From assembly GCF_040115645.1 (NCBI RefSeq), contig NC_089578.1, positions 1,798,001 to 1,862,000 of the forward strand: a stretch of DNA of 64,000 bases, given 5' to 3'. The translations under genes and the position numbers were made by a program. A model generated the notes under the pieces. That model did no database searches and was not told where the DNA came from. It saw only the letters and a program-made list of their open reading frames with translations. This DNA is from Euwallacea fornicatus (taxonomy: Eukaryota > Arthropoda > Insecta > Coleoptera > Curculionidae). Shown one piece after another: positions 35,306-47,257 of the stretch (position 1 is the first letter of the stretch; the number at the start of each line of letters is the position of its first letter).

Positions 35306-38300
35306 ATGTCGTGTTGTGGCAAAGAAAATCGTGGTCGAAAACATGCGTCTAAAAGAGAGAAAAAAGATCCCAACGGGTCGAATTGTGTTACATGTCTCTG
35401 CACGTGCTGCATGTTTTGGTTCGTCATATGCGGTATTCTAGTGACTGCCATAGTGTTTGTAGGAAGACATTTAGTGAGTAACAACGTGCCTCCTGGGAGG
35501 TATTTTTATTGGGTCGGCATTCAGCCCAACAGCTCAAGCACTAGTGAAAAAGCTTATCTGACTCTACCTAAAGATATCAAGCCTATGCAATATAATTTAA
35601 CTCTAATGCCCTTCTTGGACAAAAACTATTTCAAAGGGTTTGTGAATATTTCCCTTCAAGTCTACAATCCTAAGGCGCAGATCGTGCTTCACAGTAAAGG
35701 GCATACAATTTACTCTGTAGAATTGGTGCAGAACCATAAACGGACCTTTGAGCTGATGAGCGTTACTGATAACATGAAGTTTGACGTTTTGATTATCAAG
35801 CCCAAGGAGAAAATCTTTCCTGGCAACTACTCTTTGGCCATCAGCTTCAGGGGGGCATTGGGGAAGGCCTTGGGGGGGCTTTATAAAAGCACCTATAAAA
35901 GTGGAAATAAGACCAGGTACGTCGAAGCGTCAGCTTTGCTGGTTATACAATTACGGTAACAGATGTTTGTTTTCTTTTTACACGTGGGTTATGTCACTTC
36001 GTTCACAAAAAATTTCAATCAATTGAAATTCAAATGGGAAGCGTTATCGGCACTGAATTTACGAGGAGCGCTGCCTTGGGGTTGTTACATGATTATCGCC
36101 TCAATGAGCGCCTTGTTGGGTAACCTGAGGTAGGTACCATCAACACTACAATTTGTTGCCGCGATTATTTATTTACTTGAGAAGTAACACGTACCGGGTG
36201 TATTGCGCTTTAGATACATTTTATGTACCTGCATTATTGATTCATCATTGGCTATGGTCATGACAACGCGTATCAATAAAGAGAAATATAATTCTAATTA
36301 CATTTCTCTGTTCATATTTTATTCATTTTACTCTGTATGCAAATATGTGCCATTCAAAGCGAAAGAAATTATGGGAATTTTTAATAAGCACTTATCTCCA
36401 TTTCACCCCGGCAACTTTTGCCTTTGTGTTGTTAGTTTCAGGCCATTGTACTTTAGAACAACAAAAAAGGATTTTCTATAATTCAGGGGTGTTTTAAAAT
36501 AGTTCCACAAACTCCTGGTTTGGGTTTCGGTACGACGTTACAGTGTGTTAAAACGAAAAGCAAAATAAGATTTATGTATCTCGACCAATTTGCATTATGT
36601 TTCAAGTCGCAGTGACAATCTGTTTAAACCTGGGATTTAGGGCTTCGTTTGATATTAATTGGCGAAAGTTTACATTTAGCTACACTTGATTCGATTCAAG
36701 CAGCTTCAAAAGTATCGTGCCAGCTATTTTGATTATAATATTATATAGATGTCCGATTTGTTATGCATCTGACATAACAATTTCTATCTTTTTATACCGA
36801 GAAACTCCACGTTTCGACTCGATTCTCTATGTAATGACGCAGGTTCTCATGTAATGGGCGTGGTGTTCGCCCAGACGAAACGATTAGTGGCGGTTTACTG
36901 AAACGCAAAATGGAAATAAAATTGATTTCAAGCACATTTTCGGTAATTTCTTCCCAGTTTGGAGGTTTATTATCAATGTGGGATTACAAACGTTTTCTTT
37001 CAAGCGGGGAAAGTTTCCTTTGAAGGCCCTGCCAGATTCTTTTAGCAAAACCGAATGTCTTTTTTGTAACGTGTATTTAAAAACATTTTCAGCTTCAAAT
37101 TTCTCATGATTATGTTACGAAGTATACCGTCCTATTTGCCATAAGTAAGATCGTATCGATCGCAGAATATATTTGTTATTTATCGCAGCGACTATTACTT
37201 TCATCAGGATGTGAAACGGTCGTTTTTAATTATTCGATATTCGAACCGCAAATGCGTATTTTTTGCCTTGAGATCCGTAAACTTTATGCGAAGGAAGTCA
37301 ATTGTCTTAAGTCTTGCGCTTATTTGAAAATTTGAATACCACATCGACCGTTCATTTCACAGAACTATAGCCACATCGAAATTCGAACCTACGTATGCCA
37401 GACAGGCGTTTCCTTGCTTCGATGAACCGAATATGAAGGCCAAATACATTGTGCATCTTCTGAAACCTAAGGCCGAGAACTACATTGCACTGTCCAATTA
37501 TCCAGTTGCTGTAAGATAAACTCTTAACTTTCATAGAATTCGTTTCCATCAGCCTGCGTTTCTAGAGCGTCCAGTCGTACGACGATAACAACGAAATCGT
37601 CACGTTCCAGGAAACTGTGGCCATGTCCACGTATCTGACGTGCTTTATAGTATCGGACTTCATATATAGTAACACGACGTTTAACAATAATGGTAAGAAG
37701 CACAGGAAGTGTTCTTTATAAGGAAAAAGAAAATTAATTTAGACCTTGTGTTAATTTTCTCATAAGCATAAGAACAGGGTGGTCCACGTAAGATGCTCCG
37801 CCACTTTATCTCAAAAACCTTATAGTTTGGAAAAAAGTTTTATACAAAGGTTATTCGGTTTTTCATGAATTTTTTCGAAGTTACAAGGTGGTCTAGAAAA
37901 CCGCGACGTGACAAAAATACATTTTCTAAAATAGAATACCCTATACTTTGTTACGGATGCTAATTCTGCTTGCGATTAAAAATAAAGGACGGTGTTGCTA
38001 GAGTATATTTTAAATTTTTCTGAAAATTTATAATTTACAACAACGTCGTTATGGTCTTAGGCTTACACAGAACAAATAAATATTTAGAAAAAGTCCACGA
38101 CGTCCATTTTGCCTCGTTGCTTCGACTTACCGGTCTCTCTGGACGTCTGATGTTGAATTACGCATTCTGCCGCAGCTTCTGCCGCCGGGCGCACGCACGT
38201 TATCACCAACAAGACCAACAATTTCCGTTTTTCCTCTTACACTTGAATTTTCCACAATAATCACGATTAATAGTTCAATTTGTATTAAGAACGAATAAGT

Positions 38301-41300
38301 TCTAACATCGACGTCGATGTTTGTTGCGTTTGTTTGACAGTTAAACACTTCACTTGTTCTCCATAGCCTACTCTGAATTATCGAAAATAAATAACTCTAC
38401 TGAGTGTGCATTTTTAATTCTTTTACAAAATCGTTATGACTCAAAATTTCGTACAGGCCCGTTTTGAGGGGTGGCCAATCCAGTGGCGTGCACAGGTTTT
38501 TCCTAAAAAAATCGCTAATATGATTTATTAACGTTTTGCTCCGAGAAACCGTCATAGTAGGCCTTGAATTTTGTGTCAACAAGGCCATGTTTGCTGGATC
38601 GCTTATCGAGCTCTATAATTTAAAAAAAATCCGAGCTAAATTGCACAACTAATAAACTATTTACAGACTGACCCCAATGCAAATGGGTCACACTGTATGT
38701 ACAACATTTGTCAAAAATTAAAAATATCCTTCAGTAGAACCGCCCTTTCCTTTTAATCGGACAAGTTTTCAAACGATCGAATTAATACTTCGTGAAGTTA
38801 TTGAGACATTTCGAAAGCTTATTTTTCCTTCGACCTTTACTTTAAATTCAATTAACTCAAAAATTTCATTATTCCGTGAAATTGGAAAATATTAAAACAT
38901 TGAAATTCATTAATAACTTTTATATTAAAGTTTCTTTTCTAAACTTTGCGGTTTTTAAGACAAGCTAGTGGACAATCTTACGCGGACCCCCCTATACATA
39001 CAACTAATGAGTAAATTTCGGGTAATTATAGGTACTGAGACTGAATTAAGAGTTTATGCTAGTCCTGGAAACTTGGAGAAAACCACTTACGCAGGGGAAA
39101 TTGCCAAGAAAGTTATTGAGTATTACGTGTCTTATTTTGGACTATCTTATCCATTGCCAAAATTAGGTGCTTCACCCCGTCTCTAATAGAGAACAAAATA
39201 TGTAAATTCACGACTTTAGATATGGCCGCCATTCCTGACTTCGTTTCTGGAGCCATGGAACACTGGGGTCTAGTAACATATAGAGAAACTGCTTTGCTTT
39301 ATACAAACGTCACACATTCCTCTGCTAACAAGCAAAGAGTGGCCACAGTGATAGCTCATGAATTGGCACATAGTTGGTTCGGGAACTTAGGTGAGCCTTC
39401 ACATAAAATCTTAATAAATTTTTCGCCTGACTAACCTAAAATGTAGTAACAATGGATTGGTGGAATGACCTTTGGCTCAACGAAGGCTTTGCCAGTTACA
39501 TAGAGTACAAAGGGATCGATGCAGCAGAGCCGACCTTCCAGATGGTATTCATCAATTAAAATTCTAATACATTGTTTAAATTTTAAATGTCTAGATGACC
39601 CAATTTCAAACGGCAGATCTCCATCCAGTGCTGTCATTAGATGCCACATTGTCTTCTCACCCTATAGTGGTTACTGTCACCTCCCCAGATGAAATCACTG
39701 CCATTTTCGATACGATTTCTTACAACAAGGTACTTTGTTACATGGTCCTTCAGCGAAGGAGATTATTTTTCATTTTGTTTTCAGGGTGCGTCAATTTTAA
39801 GGATGTTGGAAAACACTGTAGGAGCTGATAACTTCCAAACTGCCGTTACCAACTATTTGAAAAAGTTTCAGTTTGGAAATGCGGTGACTAAGAACTTCTT
39901 GGACGAAATTCAGGCTGTGGTAAATCCTTTACTTGAATTTTAGGACGTACCTTCCACCCATATTGCTCAGTTTAAAAATAATCAGCTTTAAATTTAAGCG
40001 ATATAGGTAGTGCTTCGGGGGGAAAGACCCGCTATCTCCGGAAAACACCAGTCTCTCTTAGTAAGACTGTGTTACCTTTGAATTTGTCGTTCAAAGCGTA
40101 GTTAAATCAGGAACAGTCATAAATACTAACCGACATATGGGTATTGTTTTCCATGGGCTTTGAGATGGTTCATCGCCCCAATTTTTGTTTATATTATTTA
40201 TATATTTATACGTTTGGGTACTGGGACTAAATTAATAACTTCACTTCAATGAGAGATGTTCGGTATTGGTGAAATTAAATTGGGGTTTTGAGAAATTGTA
40301 ACGGAGGCATGTTTCGTCAAATATTTCTGCAAATTACCTTAAAGATGTAACTGCAAGTCAAAACGACAAGAAAGTCGTAATTTCATTACCCACCTGCGTT
40401 ATACGCGCGCCAATCAATGAAATTCTCCCTGAACAAAAAGGACTGCCATCAAAGAGGGAAAACGTGATTTTTTTTCCATTTTTAGGTCGATCCATCCTTC
40501 GACGTGTCACAAATGATGGATACTTTTACCGTCCAAATGGGTTATCCTGTTTTGAATGTAACTTACAACCAAAGTAGTCGTAACTACACTTTAAGGCAGA
40601 AGAGGTTCTTGAAAGACCCCAATGCTACATATGATTCTAACACTACTTACGGGTGAAGATCGAATATCTTTTATTGTCGTAAAAACAATAATAAACTGTC
40701 ACATATTTTTTTATAGCTATAAATGGTCGGTGCCGGTAACTTACATCACAGACCTTGGGCGATCTGAAGGACACATTTTGTTCCCTTACGATCAAGAAAG
40801 TAGTAAGTTTTTGGTCTAATTATATGGTTGTATGGTTGCCTCATGAGTTATCTTTCCTTCTCAGTTACCGTACAACTACCGGAAAATGCTACATGGCTGA
40901 AATTCAACTACGACCAAGTGGGTTACTACAGGGTAAACTACGAAGAATCGGAGTGGCTTACTCTTGGCAACATTTATACTGCTTTACCTGTCCCGGATAG
41001 GACACATTTGTTGGAAGAAAGTTTCAGTATTGCAGAAGCAGGGCAGTTGTCATATAGGTAAAAAAATCCAACCACGTCTTCACTTACTCATACGCTATTT
41101 TAGTGGAAATATAGTTACGTGATCATTTTAGGATACCTTTAGATTTATCAAGGCAGTTGATATCTGAAACAGAGTATGCTCCCTGGTCAGTAGCTTCGTC
41201 TAAATTGCAGGCAATCGGTACCTATTTATCAGGTTCCTCACAAAATGAAGCATATAAAGTAACTTTTATACATTAAGACTCCCATAGTTCTTCATAGAAA

Positions 41301-42976
41301 TATTTTCAGAGGTATGTAAGAAACATCGTCTCAAATGCCTACGGGAATTTCACGTGGAACGAGGGAGCAGATGACAGTCACCTCGTAAGGTAAATTTTTT
41401 GATAATTTGTTGTTATCGGTATCCTTCAGGTCCGAAAGGGAAATGCCGGTCATCCAGATTTGAAAATGAACCCCGGCCACCCAGGTGCGAAAGAGGTGCT
41501 CCGACTATTAAGGTCCGACAGCAAGTCGGTTTAAGTGGATTATAGGGATTTCCCCCCCTTTCCCGTTCGGAGTTGAAGGACCGGGACCGTGATCCCTCTT
41601 CCGTACCTCCCATCATGTTCATGAGATTATAAGCAATTTGATGCCGTTTTAGATTGACTCGAGTTGTAGTTCTGTCATTGTCCTGCTCAGTAGACCATTC
41701 AGAATGCCTGACGCAGGTCCGCGAGAAGTTCAATACCTGGATAAACGATACTTCAAAACCTCTTTCTCCAGATTTGAGAAGTATCGTGTATAAATATGGT
41801 TAGTATGAAGGTTTTGGGCAAATTCTTTGAATTTCTGGTAACTTTGTCCGCAAGATATTTTCCACAGAAGCAACGCAATTGATGAAACATCATCAGAACA
41901 TTTTTAAGAACTAAAAACATACATAATTAGAATTAAGCAAAAATTGCATGAAGTATTCATGGTTCGGTCATATCTCGTTAGTTATGGGACACCCTGCGTA
42001 AATCGAGTTTTTATTCAGATCTGGATATAAATTCTGAGATTTGCTTGTTATTGAGAGACGTTTTCGGTCTAGAGATTATTGGGATCTGAAAGTGATATTT
42101 GAATTTTACAATTTGAAAATAATTAAGTTAAACTGTAATGAAATTGAAATCTTCTCAGGGGCATCCATCATTATGCCATGTTTTAGGTGTAGTAAATGCA
42201 GATACAGCAACTTGGGACAAATTGCTAGCAGTTTACCAGAAAGAGCCTGATGCATCAGAAAAATTGAAATTGATTAATGGACTGGCCAACGTTAAGAACC
42301 TCTCGTTATTAACGAAGTAGGTAACTGTTTGTATTTAAGTCAAATGAGAATGGAACGTCTAAAAACTAGGATTTCTCCTTTTTTTTTTCGTATGTGATGT
42401 GTTTGCAACTATTGTTCATAACAAATGGTTGTTCGTCTGTACACCGGAGTCGGTGATAAACGCGAATTTGGCATTTTTAGGCTGCTGGACTTAGCCAAAG
42501 ATGAATCAATTGTAAGAGGTCAAGACTACTTTACAGTCCTGGGATACATCTCTGCAAACCCTACCGGCACCGATCTCGTATGGGATTTCGTCAGGTAAAT
42601 ATTATCACTTATCGTACCGCTTGACTAGTTAAATTAAACATTAGGAATTTTTTTAAATGCGTTAATTGATATTAGGCAAAACTGGGAATATTTAGTGGAG
42701 CGATTTACCCTAAATGACAGATATTTGGGATCGATGATCAGCACTATTACCAAATCGTTCTCTACGGATTCAAAACTGGCAGAAGTGAGTAAAGCCAAAA
42801 AACAATTAAGCCAAACACTATATTGCTTTCTGCAGATGGAGGAATTCTTTGCCAAATATCCAGAAGCAGGTGCTGGCGCTACATCCAGACGAACTGCTCT
42901 TGAAACTGTGAAACAAAACATCAACTGGCTAACAAGCTATAGATCTACTGTTGAGGGTTGGCTTGCAACCGCATAG
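35306..42976 (+). CDS. Membrane alanyl-type aminopeptidase (M1 family), 18 exons, complete
   Basis: Exons: 35306-35916, 37363-37510, 37566-37692, 39032-39166, 39220-39390, 39447-39544, 39595-39729, 39785-39919, 40486-40652, 40717-40802, 40865-41057, 41132-41258, 41310-41389, 41653-41798, 42187-42316, 42481-42594, 42676-42784, 42836-42976; 950 aa, all phases consistent. A Cys-rich cytoplasmic start and a membrane anchor (MFWFVICGILVTAIVFVG) make it type II. Domain I carries YARQAFPCFDEP. The active site has GAMEHWG at 351-357 (usually GAMEN), HELAH at 387-391 and the third zinc ligand Glu410 in WLNEGFASY; SYNKGAS (Tyr473) is the transition-state tyrosine. An ERAP1-like C-terminal domain ends EGWLATA. 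It removes N-terminal residues from peptides at the cell surface. No GPI-type C-terminus is seen. Confidence 0.95.
37775..38994. repeat. 1.2-kb inverted-repeat element inside an aminopeptidase intron
   Basis: Left end CAGGGTGGTCCACGTAAGAT pairs with the right end, whose reverse complement starts GGGGGGTCCGCGTAAGAT. Both arms continue with CTCAAAAACC/CTTAAAAACC and GTTT.GAAAA.AAA blocks. It fills most of intron 37693-39031 and stops 37 bases before the next exon. The core has only short frames. A truncated relative lies at 12490-12612. Confidence 0.8.
41390..41652. other. Intron with a GC-rich insert
   Basis: This aminopeptidase intron is visibly richer in G and C than its neighbours and has a 106-codon open frame on the minus strand that runs through it into the next exon (41413-41733). 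The composition suggests a transposable-element fragment, but I recognise no motif. The splice sites around it are required for frame, so it is intronic. Confidence 0.45.
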
Positions 42977-43959
42977 AACTGAAAACAAATACACCTGTGT
43001 AGGGTCCGTGATATATGTATATGAAATAGCAATAACTTTTGAAATAATTTTTCTATCAACAAATATTTCAAGCAAAAGTTACAACGCCAATTTGTTGTCA
43101 CTTTTTTATGACCTTAATCTTTCTTCTCATCCCGTAATATTCCAACTGAGTCCAACTTATATACACTTATATGTATGTATATAAGTTCCCGTTGTATCCT
43201 AACCGAAGATAACCAAATTTCAAACTATTTAGAGATATGCAGAATTGTTTTAGGCAAAACCGGATCTTTCCATCCGAAATGTATTAACGACAGTCCCAAA
43301 AAGTTTTTCAGTTGAGCAGGAAGAGGAAGTTTTGGTAAGAGTGACCGAAAATCCAAGTATAAGTAATCGTCTGTTAAGAAGTAAAATAGTGTTTTTAAAA
43401 TTTTTGTGATTTTTGGCGTTCTCATTATATGAAAATCACGAAAGCGGTTAATGAATATTCCCAATTCTGAACGTTGAAATTCCTATACATGCTCGAGGTC
43501 AATGATTCTTATAAAGAACCATCAACCTGAATATACTAGAAAAAGTTTACTGGAAAAAATTCATTTTCGGAAAACTGATCTTACTGATCTTGTTACATTC
43601 TCGTGCTTGGAAAAATATTCTTTTATCTGATTGATCAAAGTGGACTTAAGGTGGCAGGTCACTTGCCTGAATTTTTGTGTATATTTTTGGTTTGCAACGA
43701 TTTGAAAGGGTCCTGCACTCGTGTCTTCCGAACAACATAGATTCACCAGGCCCTTCCCCCATGGTTACATCTGGATTGTCAACAGTCTTGCTTTGACCCG
43801 AATGGGATTAATCAATCGATATTCCTTCAGCTCGATAAACTTGTGCTGACAGCACAAAAAGATGACAATATAGGACTACATAATTGGAAAAAAAAGAACA
43901 CTTTGTTGAGCTCCTTAAGGGACAGCTTGCTTATTCCTATTCACTCGTTACAATAGCAC

Positions 43960-44300
43960 ACCTGCTGGTTAATTTTTTTGGTAATTTTTTTAGTTGCGTT
44001 TTTTCCTTTTTTATTTGTGTTCTCCCTTTCTTTCCCTAAATATATCTATTTAGTTCTCCACCCGTATTTTTGTGAAAATTTTCATTTTCTAAATTCTTTC
44101 TACTATTTAAAAGTTATTTTTTTTACAAATTTCCTCTTTGTCTCTCTATAACCTCTTCTCTCTTCTCCCCGCTCTCTTTATTTCTCCCTTTCCATCGTTC
44201 AGTTACTGTTCTAGAAAATGTTGGCATCCTCTGATTTTTTACCTCTTCCTACATTTTTCGCTTGATAAACATTTTCAGTTTTCTCTTCCATTTATGAATT
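43960..44300 (+). other. Polypyrimidine-rich tract downstream of the aminopeptidase
   Basis: The plus strand is strongly T/C-biased over about 300 bases, with runs such as CTCTTCTCTCTTCTCCCC and repeated TTTTTT and CCCTTTC. No gene is present. Such tracts can form unusual structures or simply be decayed low-complexity DNA. The wider stretch 42977-44841 otherwise shows no supportable feature, apart from a short TATATG-rich patch near 43150-43185. Confidence 0.6.
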
Positions 44301-44841
44301 TTCTCTTTTAGTTAATGGAGAAACGTAAAAATATAATGAATTTATTTCCAGACAAAACATTTATGACCTTTCAACAATAAGAGTTTACTCGTCGTATGAA
44401 GCACCGAATTCATTATTGTCAATTAATATGATGAACAAAAGGTTTAGGCATTTTAAATTGAAGCATTGCGTTATTCATTTTCTCTCTGACCTATAATGAC
44501 CCTTTGGGTATAAGCGGAAGTCGTATTTGGGGCTGAAAGTGGGGCGTTCAATCAGTTTATATTAGTTTAGATATTTAACGTCTTTGGTTCAATTCGATTA
44601 TTTCTGATCAATTCCTGGCCATTCATGATCGGCCAATAACCATATCCGATTTAAGTCTCTCTCAGGTAAGTCATTATCAACTTAAATCTAGCCATATAAA
44701 AATAATCTACAAAATTAGTAAATGCGACCTTTGTCGTGCATAAAAAAAAATGTGTATTGGGAAATAAATATTTACTTAGTACACGCAACAATTCGCATGT
44801 TAGATGGTATTGGAAAAGCCTAGGTTCACGGTACCACTTAT

Positions 44842-44919
44842 TATAAAGTTGGAAACACACGTACTTCAGTCAATGCTTTAGTTCTTCAGTGCAAGTGTTT
44901 TTCGGGAGTCAAGCAGAAG
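44842..44919 (+). promoter_or_regulatory. Promoter and non-coding first exon of the 47258-50634 desaturase
   Basis: TATAAAG at 44842-44848 is followed about 25 bases later by the arthropod initiator TTCAGT (44865-44870). A leader exon would run from about 44867 to 44919, ending at GCAGAAG and a GTAGGT donor. The matching acceptor is TTTTTTCTAG at 47238-47247, ten bases upstream of the desaturase ATG, giving a 2.3-kb leader intron. Spacing and sites are good; the link is inferred. Confidence 0.6.
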
Positions 44920-46113
44920 GTAGGTTGACATTACCGCTCGATTAATCCCTTTCTGTATTTATTTAAATTTTGAAAATTTGTGTTAATTAATTTTTTTCCA
45001 ATTGTGTGCGATCTCTATTTTATATATTCGATTTTTTTTCTATTCTATTAAAAACTATTTATGAATTATAAATAAGTTTCCAAAGAAATCAAGATGTTTA
45101 AAAAGAATGAAATAATTTTGTCGTGAGTCCACAGAACACTCACTTGCCTGAACTCTTATTTGGGAATTATTTATTTATGTTTTTTTCAATGCTTTGGTAA
45201 CTGAGCACATTTCTCGAGACATCCTGAAAAGAGACGCTCAATTTTTGAGACACTGATCATCTGAGAACTTAATGCGTGTAATTATCCAGACGCGAAGGAA
45301 ATCAAACATTGATACGCTCAATATCCTAATTTCTACAGCAACTTTCCGAAAATATTTTTCCCTGTTTATTCGCCTATCAGGTACAGGTCGTTACCTCAAA
45401 ATTACGTTCGGTGTCTCAATGCAAAATTATTCAAATATATAAAACCTTTACAGTTATGAATTTACACTAAATCGTTGGCGTATCAAAGCTTTTTAATGTC
45501 TAGCAATTTCCCAAATTAACTTGAAAATTGCCTTCAACACGCCTTTGTTTTTCTGGCAATGAATAAATGTTTTTAAAACTGCTCTGAGAGGCCTTACAAC
45601 GCTCAGTAATGTTAATATTAGCCATTTTTTTTGAGCTTCAGAAAAATGTCGCTCTCACTCTTACTTGTTCTCATAGGATCAGTTTCCTGTCATCAGCAAA
45701 ATTTTCCGCACAAGCTTCACCTTCCCTCGCTCTTCTGGACGTTCCAATCTGAATTCAGCATTATAAAAATATAACATTCAACAGTAATCGTCATCTTCAA
45801 ATCCTAAAAGACCCTGTATAATAAACAGTCATTAGTAACGAAGCAGATACTAAGCTAAGCATGATTTTTCCTGTTGTAGATATAACCTCCATAGCTTTAC
45901 CCGAGTGTGTTTGCATGTCTCATGTGCAATGTGAAAAATTTGTCGTTTCACATACACTTAAACACTGAACACATACACTGATCAATGAAAAAATATCTAC
46001 ATTGCTTTGTCGTGTGTGTTAAGCAATGCGTGTTGCCAAATCGGCCCGCTCCACACGTCAAAATGCTTGCGTAAAAGGCTTTTTTTCTGCAAATTATTAT
46101 TTTTAAATTTATT

Positions 46114-46890
46114 TACGGGGTGTTCTAAAACACGTGTTCGCAAATGGAAGGAGCAATCCCTTGGTTCATTATAATAAAAAAAGTTCCCATTAACATGGAT
46201 CCGGAAACGCACTGTTTTCGAGATACAAGGTGTTAGAAATAGTTTTTTTTTTAAGTTTTTGAACTAACAGCTCAGAAATGGTTTAAGGTACAGAACTCAG
46301 TTTTTGTACAGATATTACCATGATTATCAGGTACTTTTGAACGAGAATCTAATGTCTTTATGGACCAGTGCGGATATTTAATAATTTATGTGATGTTTCT
46401 TGTCTCTAATTTCTACGTCATTGCGGCAACTGGCATTCTGAAATCACCGTTTAAACTGCCGACATATTGTATACGCAAAAAGTAGTGTTGGCTGAAAACT
46501 CCAAAGCGAATCGTATTCCAGAAAAATGCCATTTCATGATGAAAAACGTGAAAATAGTAGCAATATGTTTGCCTTAAAAAACAATGATCTAGTCGTTTGA
46601 TTTAATGCGGTTTTCAACGGCAATATTTGTTATTTTTAAGTAGCTATTGTTAACGATAACATCTGCCCAAAAGCCGAGTTCCGTGCCTCAAACGATTTCT
46701 CAGATGACGACAAAAAATAAAAAAAATAAAAATTCTTTTTCACACACGGTATTTTGAAAACGGTGCGATTACGTTATGTTAATAGGAATTTTGTTCCTTA
46801 GCGTGAGCCGAGGAACCACACTCTTCATGTTAATCGATCAAAACTTTTGTTCGGTCCTCTTACTCCTCAGACATATCTTACATAATCCAT
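46114..46890. repeat. Diverged inverted-repeat element in the desaturase leader intron
   Basis: Left end TACGGGGTGTTCTAAAACAC. Inner blocks TTCC.ATTAACAT and CG.ACCGTTTTC.A.ATAC occur in inverted orientation near 46740-46810, and a CAG.AATGGTTTAAGG-type block pairs with one near 46685. The right boundary is uncertain. No coding capacity. Another part of this intron (about 47925-48040 in the next intron) belongs to the family at 1179-1657. Confidence 0.6.
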
Positions 46891-47257
46891 GTCATATGTG
46901 TTTGCTCATCAATAGTGGCATCATTTTACTGGAAAAAAATAACGATTATTGACTGTTTCGATTGATGTACAATCATGGACTTCTTACATCATTTGAGAAA
47001 TGAGTGAAATGTGCGTTTAGAAAGTGCCAAATATCATGCGACCGAGAAGAACCATGGACGAGTCAAATTTTGTTTAATTTGTTCATTTGCATTATCGCTT
47101 TTAAGGGTTTTATAGTTGCAAGAAGAGATATTGATAGTAAATAACAATAAACATAGACGTGACGATCGGTTGCTCCAAAATGCTTTTTAATTCATTTCTG
47201 TTGGCCTTCATCTGCATCTTGTTCTTAGTTAACCACGTTTTTTCTAGAAAATTCATC

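Noticed and set aside
38127..38588. Possible transposase remnants inside the 37775-38994 element
   Set aside because: Only a weak WIG-like patch in shifting frames; not enough to support a relic call.
41413..41733. 106-residue minus-strand frame in the aminopeptidase gene
   Set aside because: It overlaps a required coding exon (41653-41798) and is GC-biased intron sequence; no motif recognised.
47159..47257. N-terminal extension of the desaturase from GTG 47159 or ATG 47180
   Set aside because: A TTTTTTCTAG acceptor just before ATG 47258 makes this stretch more likely the end of a leader intron; ATG 47180 remains a minor alternative.
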